From Desulfosporosinus sp. (GTDB lineage: Bacteria; Bacillota; Desulfitobacteriia; Desulfitobacteriales; Desulfitobacteriaceae): a stretch of 64,000 bases of DNA. The notes below the pieces were generated by a model. The model did no database searches. It was given only the letters and a program-made list of their open reading frames with translations, and was not told where the DNA came from. The stretch lies in assembly GCA_020692355.1 (NCBI GenBank), contig JAIMKP010000001.1:99165-163164 (forward strand), given 5' to 3'. This document shows, piece after piece, positions 63,814 through 64,000 of the stretch (positions are counted from its first letter, which is position 1; each line of letters begins with the position of its first letter). Position numbers and translations under genes: made by a program.

Positions 63814-63864
63814 TCCTAGTTGAATCCCCGCCTTATTACAAGGTGGGGATTATTTTACGCTTAC

Positions 63865-64000
63865 GGTCCTCCCTTAAAATGCCACCCGCTTGAGCCCGGC
63901 TCCAACGGACTAGATCTTCCGGAGTCTTGCCTTCCGGGATATAGGTGTTAATCGCATCCATCCCTCCGGCCAAACAACCGCTCCGGTCAATATGAGCTTT
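63865..64000 (-). pseudogene. Exact second copy of part of the aprA-like gene, cut by IS66
   Basis: All 136 bases equal 58234-58369, in the same orientation (offset 5631). It encodes about residues 51-95 of the AprA-like protein and stops at the IS66 right end. The copy continues past the window edge. It is either a real IS66-associated duplication or an assembly join at a repeat. Confidence 0.9.

Larger units (their letters stand above)
60428..63864. mobile_element. IS66-family insertion sequence carrying a nested IS
   Basis: Bounded by terminal inverted repeats GTAAGCGTCAAAA (left) and TTTTACGCTTAC (right, reverse complement GTAAGCGTAAAA), typical of IS66. It holds tnpA, tnpB and a broken tnpC with another IS inside it. 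The 8 bases outside the left end (AGCTATTT) and right end (GGTCCTCC) differ, so no target duplication is present. The right flank is a copy of the aprA-like gene. The two ends therefore probably come from two insertions. Confidence 0.88.

Overview
The window looks like chromosomal DNA of an anaerobic, endospore-forming member of the Clostridia, most like the Desulfitobacterium/Desulfosporosinus group (Peptococcaceae sensu lato). This placement is inference from gene content: spore genes (gpr, ylbJ and an SASP-like mini-gene), two complex iron-sulfur molybdoenzymes (CISM), and a large Hdr/Flx-type iron-sulfur cluster. No rRNA or tRNA gene was seen.

Layout. (1) 1-5952, minus strand: a translation and protein-targeting operon (ylxM-ffh-rpsP-khpA-rimM-trmD-SPOUT methylase-rplS-lepB-rbgA) with a strong promoter near 6000 overlapped by a perfect palindrome. 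(2) 6150-7937: an AT-rich island with an Lrp/AsnC regulator and an unusual radical SAM protein. (3) 8081-17611: a frameshifted tfoX gene, then two molybdopterin oxidoreductase sets. The first is exported and membrane-anchored (catalytic, FeS, NrfD, TorD). The second looks cytoplasmic (catalytic, FeS) and is followed by a PucR-type regulator. (4) 17636-23822: an HTH regulator divergent from a CmpB-like membrane protein, HD protein, MMPL exporter and secreted helical protein; a 13-base motif recurs three times upstream of these genes. (5) 23928-28174: a broken fabH copy carrying a palindromic insertion, then mtaD-aldolase-mtnA-mtnP, a nucleoside-salvage cluster. (6) 28171-42549, minus: ftsY, smc, rnc and the type II fatty-acid operon (fapR-plsX-fabH-fabK-fabD-fabG-acpP-second FabK-like-fabF) with a FapR-like operator, then rpmF and yceD. 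(7) 42602-49471: ackA, patatin-like protein, ylbJ, coiled-coil protein, rsmD, gpr, SASP-like gene and a small membrane protein, with many heptanucleotide and palindromic repeats between genes. (8) 49614-60348, minus: an AprA-like flavoprotein, AprB-like ferredoxin, a flavin-less HdrA-like/MvhD protein, an MvhD protein, three Flx/Asr-like proteins and a DASS anion transporter, with a Crp/Fnr regulator upstream. (9) 60428-63864: an IS66 element whose tnpC has two nonsense codons and a nested, also decayed, DUF772-type IS. Its right end abuts an exact 136-bp copy of the interior of the aprA-like gene.

The main candidate for an undescribed system is the cluster at 49614-58519. It could move electrons between NAD(P)H and an AprAB-type flavoprotein through iron-sulfur proteins, with the DASS protein bringing in a carboxylate or sulfo-anion. 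The central protein has an HdrA-type N-terminal domain at both ends, an MvhD domain in the middle and no visible flavin domain. The substrate cannot be read from the sequence.
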